From Demequina flava (GTDB lineage Bacteria; Actinomycetota; Actinomycetes; Actinomycetales; Demequinaceae), in NCBI RefSeq assembly GCF_000975035.1, contig NZ_BBRA01000001.1, positions 949,184 to 1,013,183 of the forward strand: a stretch of 64,000 nt of DNA, given 5' to 3'. The notes under the pieces were generated by a model. That model searched no databases and was not told where the DNA came from. It saw only the letters and a list, made by a program, of their open reading frames with translations. Below, piece by piece: positions 62,163 to 64,000 of this stretch. Each line of letters starts with the position of its first letter. Position 1 is the stretch's first letter. The position numbers were made by a program, and so were the translations under genes.

Positions 62163-64000
62163 TTACTCGGCCGCGACGGTGCCCGCTTCTGTTCCGCCCG
62201 TCACCGAACCGTCGGTGACGAGCCCCGCCGTGGCGGTGCCCGTCACGTCACCGTCGTAAATCACGGTGTACGTGTCACCGGCCACAACATCCGCGCTGGA
62301 GAACACGATCGACGCGGCGTCCTTGTCTGCGGTGTACGAGGCAACCAAGTCGCCCTCGGCGTCGACAATTGCGATCGAAGAGCCCGCCGTCACCGTCTGA
62401 CCAAACATGATTCCGATGACCGCCTGATCCCCTGCGTCCGGAGCCTGGGCCATGCCAGAAGCGCCCGCGGCGACAATCGTTCCGCCGTCCATCGAGAAGC
62501 TGCCGTTGTAGTCAAGGGCGCCCTCGCGGTCGGTCGTCGGGCCAGCGATCACCACTGTTCCGCCGGTCATGGAGATGTTGCCGTTGGAGTCCAGGCCATC
62601 CGACGTGGAGTTGATGGTCCACGTGCCGCCCGTGATGTCGAGCAGCACGCCGTCAAGGACCTCGTCGCCGGGGCGTAGAGCCGCCTCGTCGATCGCGACC
62701 TCGGAGTCAGTCGCCGTGGTCGTGTAACTGGCCTGAACAGTGGTGCCCTCCGAAGAAGCGTCGGGCGCGGTGTCGCCCGCGGTCGTCGCGTCGGGGGCCG
62801 TGGTGTCGTCACCCGGGCGTCCGCCACGCTGGTCCGTGCCGCCGGGGAAACCCTCGTCCGTCCCCTCACCGGGCATCGTGCTTTCAGTGTCGTTGATCTC
62901 CGAGACAGAGCCGTCCCCGACCTGCATGCCGTCATCCTCGGCCGTGATGTCGCCCGTACCTCCGTCGAGGTGCATGATCGCGGCCTCGAAGCCTTCAAAC
63001 GACTCGGTGACCACGATCTCGCCATCGGTGACGCGCATGATCCCGTTGGTCGTGATGCCGTCGTCTCCTGCAGCGATCGTGAGTGAGCCGCCTTCGATCG
63101 TCACCTGGTTCTCTGCATCGATCGCGTCGGTGCCGGCCGTGATGTCAATGACGCCATCGGTGATCCACACCACACCCACGGGGTAGGCGGAATCATCGGA
63201 GTCGAGGACGTTGTCGGACTTCAATCCGTCGCCGCCAGCGTTCACGGTGACGTCACCCTCCAGCACCACCAGGTGGTCCTTGCCGCGCAGGCCGTCATCC
63301 GTTGCGGTGACGTCCACGCTCCCGGAGTCAATGACGAGAGTGTCTTTCGAGGTGATGCCGTCTGCCGCGACGCCGTTGACCTCAAGCGAGCCCGAGCCCG
63401 TGATCCACAGGTCAGAGGTCGAGTAGATCGCCGCGTTCTCTTCGCGCGAGTCGTCATCGACTGCGTCCGCAGAATCGGACACCGTGTTGGTCGTGCCGTC
63501 CTCCAGCCCTAAGACGACCCAGTCGGCATCCACAACGTTGATTCCGGCCACGTCCTCAGCGGTGATGTCCACGCCATCAAGAACCAGGACCACGTCGGCT
63601 CCATCCCCATTGACGACGACCTGCCCGGCGCTCAGCTCACCGGACAACACGTACGTCCCCGACTCCGTGATGGTCACGGTGTCGCCGTCGACGGTGGCGC
63701 CCGAACCGTCCACCGTCGAGGCGCCGTCGGCCAGCGTGATCTCGGTTGCGCCGACCGTCGAGTAGTCGAGGTCCACCTCTTCGATGTCGAGGTCGGCGTA
63801 GTCGGCCTCGACGCGGTCTTCCGTTGCGATCTGCTCGACGTCTGCGGACTCCGTCGTGTCGTCCGCGGACTCACCCGTGCCCGTGGCGGCTGGGTCGACG
63901 GCTTCCTCGACCGCGACGGCTGCCGCCGCGGCCTCGTCGTCCGCGCTGATCGCCGCAGAGCAGCCTGTCATCAGCAGTGCGCCGAGGGTCAGCCCGGCGA
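62163..64000 (-). CDS. Carbohydrate-binding lipoprotein (Cthe_2159-like), 5' end outside window
   Basis: At least 611 residues; the start is beyond position 64000. The window-edge codons read AGLTLGALLMTGCSAA, a signal peptide with lipobox LMTGC, so it is a lipoprotein. A repeated beta-helix-like region follows (TVTITESGTYVLSGELSAGQ, then VVVNGDGADVVLVLDGVDIT, and GSLEVNGVAADGITSKDTLVIDSGSVDV). This is the layout of Cthe_2159-type proteins, which bind polygalacturonate and calcium. The acidic Asp/Gly-rich loops support Ca binding. It has no copy of the iterated motif. Function is inferred as polysaccharide binding at the cell surface. Confidence 0.8.
   Translation of the reverse strand, partial: AGLTLGALLMTGCSAAISADDEAAAAAVAVEEAVDPAATGTGESADDTTESADVEQIATEDRVEADYADLDIEEVDLDYSTVGATEITLADGASTVDGSGATVDGDTVTITESGTYVLSGELSAGQVVVNGDGADVVLVLDGVDITAEDVAGINVVDADWVVLGLEDGTTNTVSDSADAVDDDSREENAAIYSTSDLWITGSGSLEVNGVAADGITSKDTLVIDSGSVDVTATDDGLRGKDHLVVLEGDVTVNAGGDGLKSDNVLDSDDSAYPVGVVWITDGVIDITAGTDAIDAENQVTIEGGSLTIAAGDDGITTNGIMRVTDGEIVVTESFEGFEAAIMHLDGGTGDITAEDDGMQVGDGSVSEINDTESTMPGEGTDEGFPGGTDQRGGRPGDDTTAPDATTAGDTAPDASSEGTTVQASYTTTATDSEVAIDEAALRPGDEVLDGVLLDITGGTWTINSTSDGLDSNGNISMTGGTVVIAGPTTDREGALDYNGSFSMDGGTIVAAGASGMAQAPDAGDQAVIGIMFGQTVTAGSSIAIVDAEGDLVASYTADKDAASIVFSSADVVAGDTYTVIYDGDVTGTATAGLVTDGSVTGGTEAGTVAAE

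Overview
The window is a high-GC bacterial chromosome segment. Gene content and order point to an actinobacterium of the Micrococcales. The indicators are dnaX near a small SRP RNA and tRNA-Ser, lysC-asd, GlnR, ClpC with a ClgR-type box, a DUF4177-RidA-Crp-Nth block, DUF2516-Dtd, RadA and MutY. Many genes appear to have leaderless starts, with a TANNNT hexamer 6-7 nt before the start codon, as is common in this phylum. The genus cannot be fixed from the sequence; Cellulomonas- or Demequina-like relatives are plausible.

Region by region. 1-2.2 kb: the 5' end of an aldehyde dehydrogenase, and a MarR-controlled operon of two NAD(P)-binding proteins. 2.2-13.3 kb: a long minus-strand carbohydrate operon (solute-binding lipoprotein, two ABC permeases, SDR, two cytoplasmic heparinase II/III-like proteins, DUF624 membrane protein, MFS exporter), divergent from a LacI-type repressor. 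This looks like import and breakdown of a uronate-containing oligosaccharide. 13.3-22.5 kb: housekeeping (LytR_C protein, tRNA-Ser, SRP RNA, alcohol dehydrogenase, dnaX, TetR, recR, TetR, lysC, asd). 22.5-26.5 kb: xylose catabolism (ROK repressor, xylA, xylB). 26.6-33.5 kb: tRNA-Pro, metallophosphoesterase, PBP, RidA, Crp, endonuclease III. 33.6-41 kb: NhaA, GlnR, thioredoxin-like/DUF4395, nitrobindin-like protein, YgfZ, a toxin-antitoxin pair, DUF2516, Dtd. 41-50.6 kb: DUF4352 protein, two-component system, XRE/DUF2975 pair, ClpC, DoxX, aldo-keto reductase, MutY. 50.6-64 kb: RadA, two secreted or anchored hypothetical proteins, an AA10 lytic polysaccharide monooxygenase with two CBM5/12 modules, TetR-MFS, PLP enzyme, hydrolase-LysR, Ogt plus an Ada-AlkA fusion, and an edge-truncated carbohydrate-binding lipoprotein.

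The most unusual signal is not a gene. The 9-mer GGCCGATGC (or its complement GCATCGGCC) occurs about 39 times by hand count, where roughly 1.5 would be expected by chance. It is found on both strands, inside genes and as inverted pairs that form terminators. This resembles the genomic pattern of DNA uptake signals or other highly iterated motifs. It is nearly absent from the 2.0-14.4 kb carbohydrate operon, which fits recent acquisition of that operon. A second repeat class is a family of five intergenic palindromes (ends close to AGTRGGACA) lying mainly between convergent genes. A third is a single 206-bp imperfect palindrome after recR.
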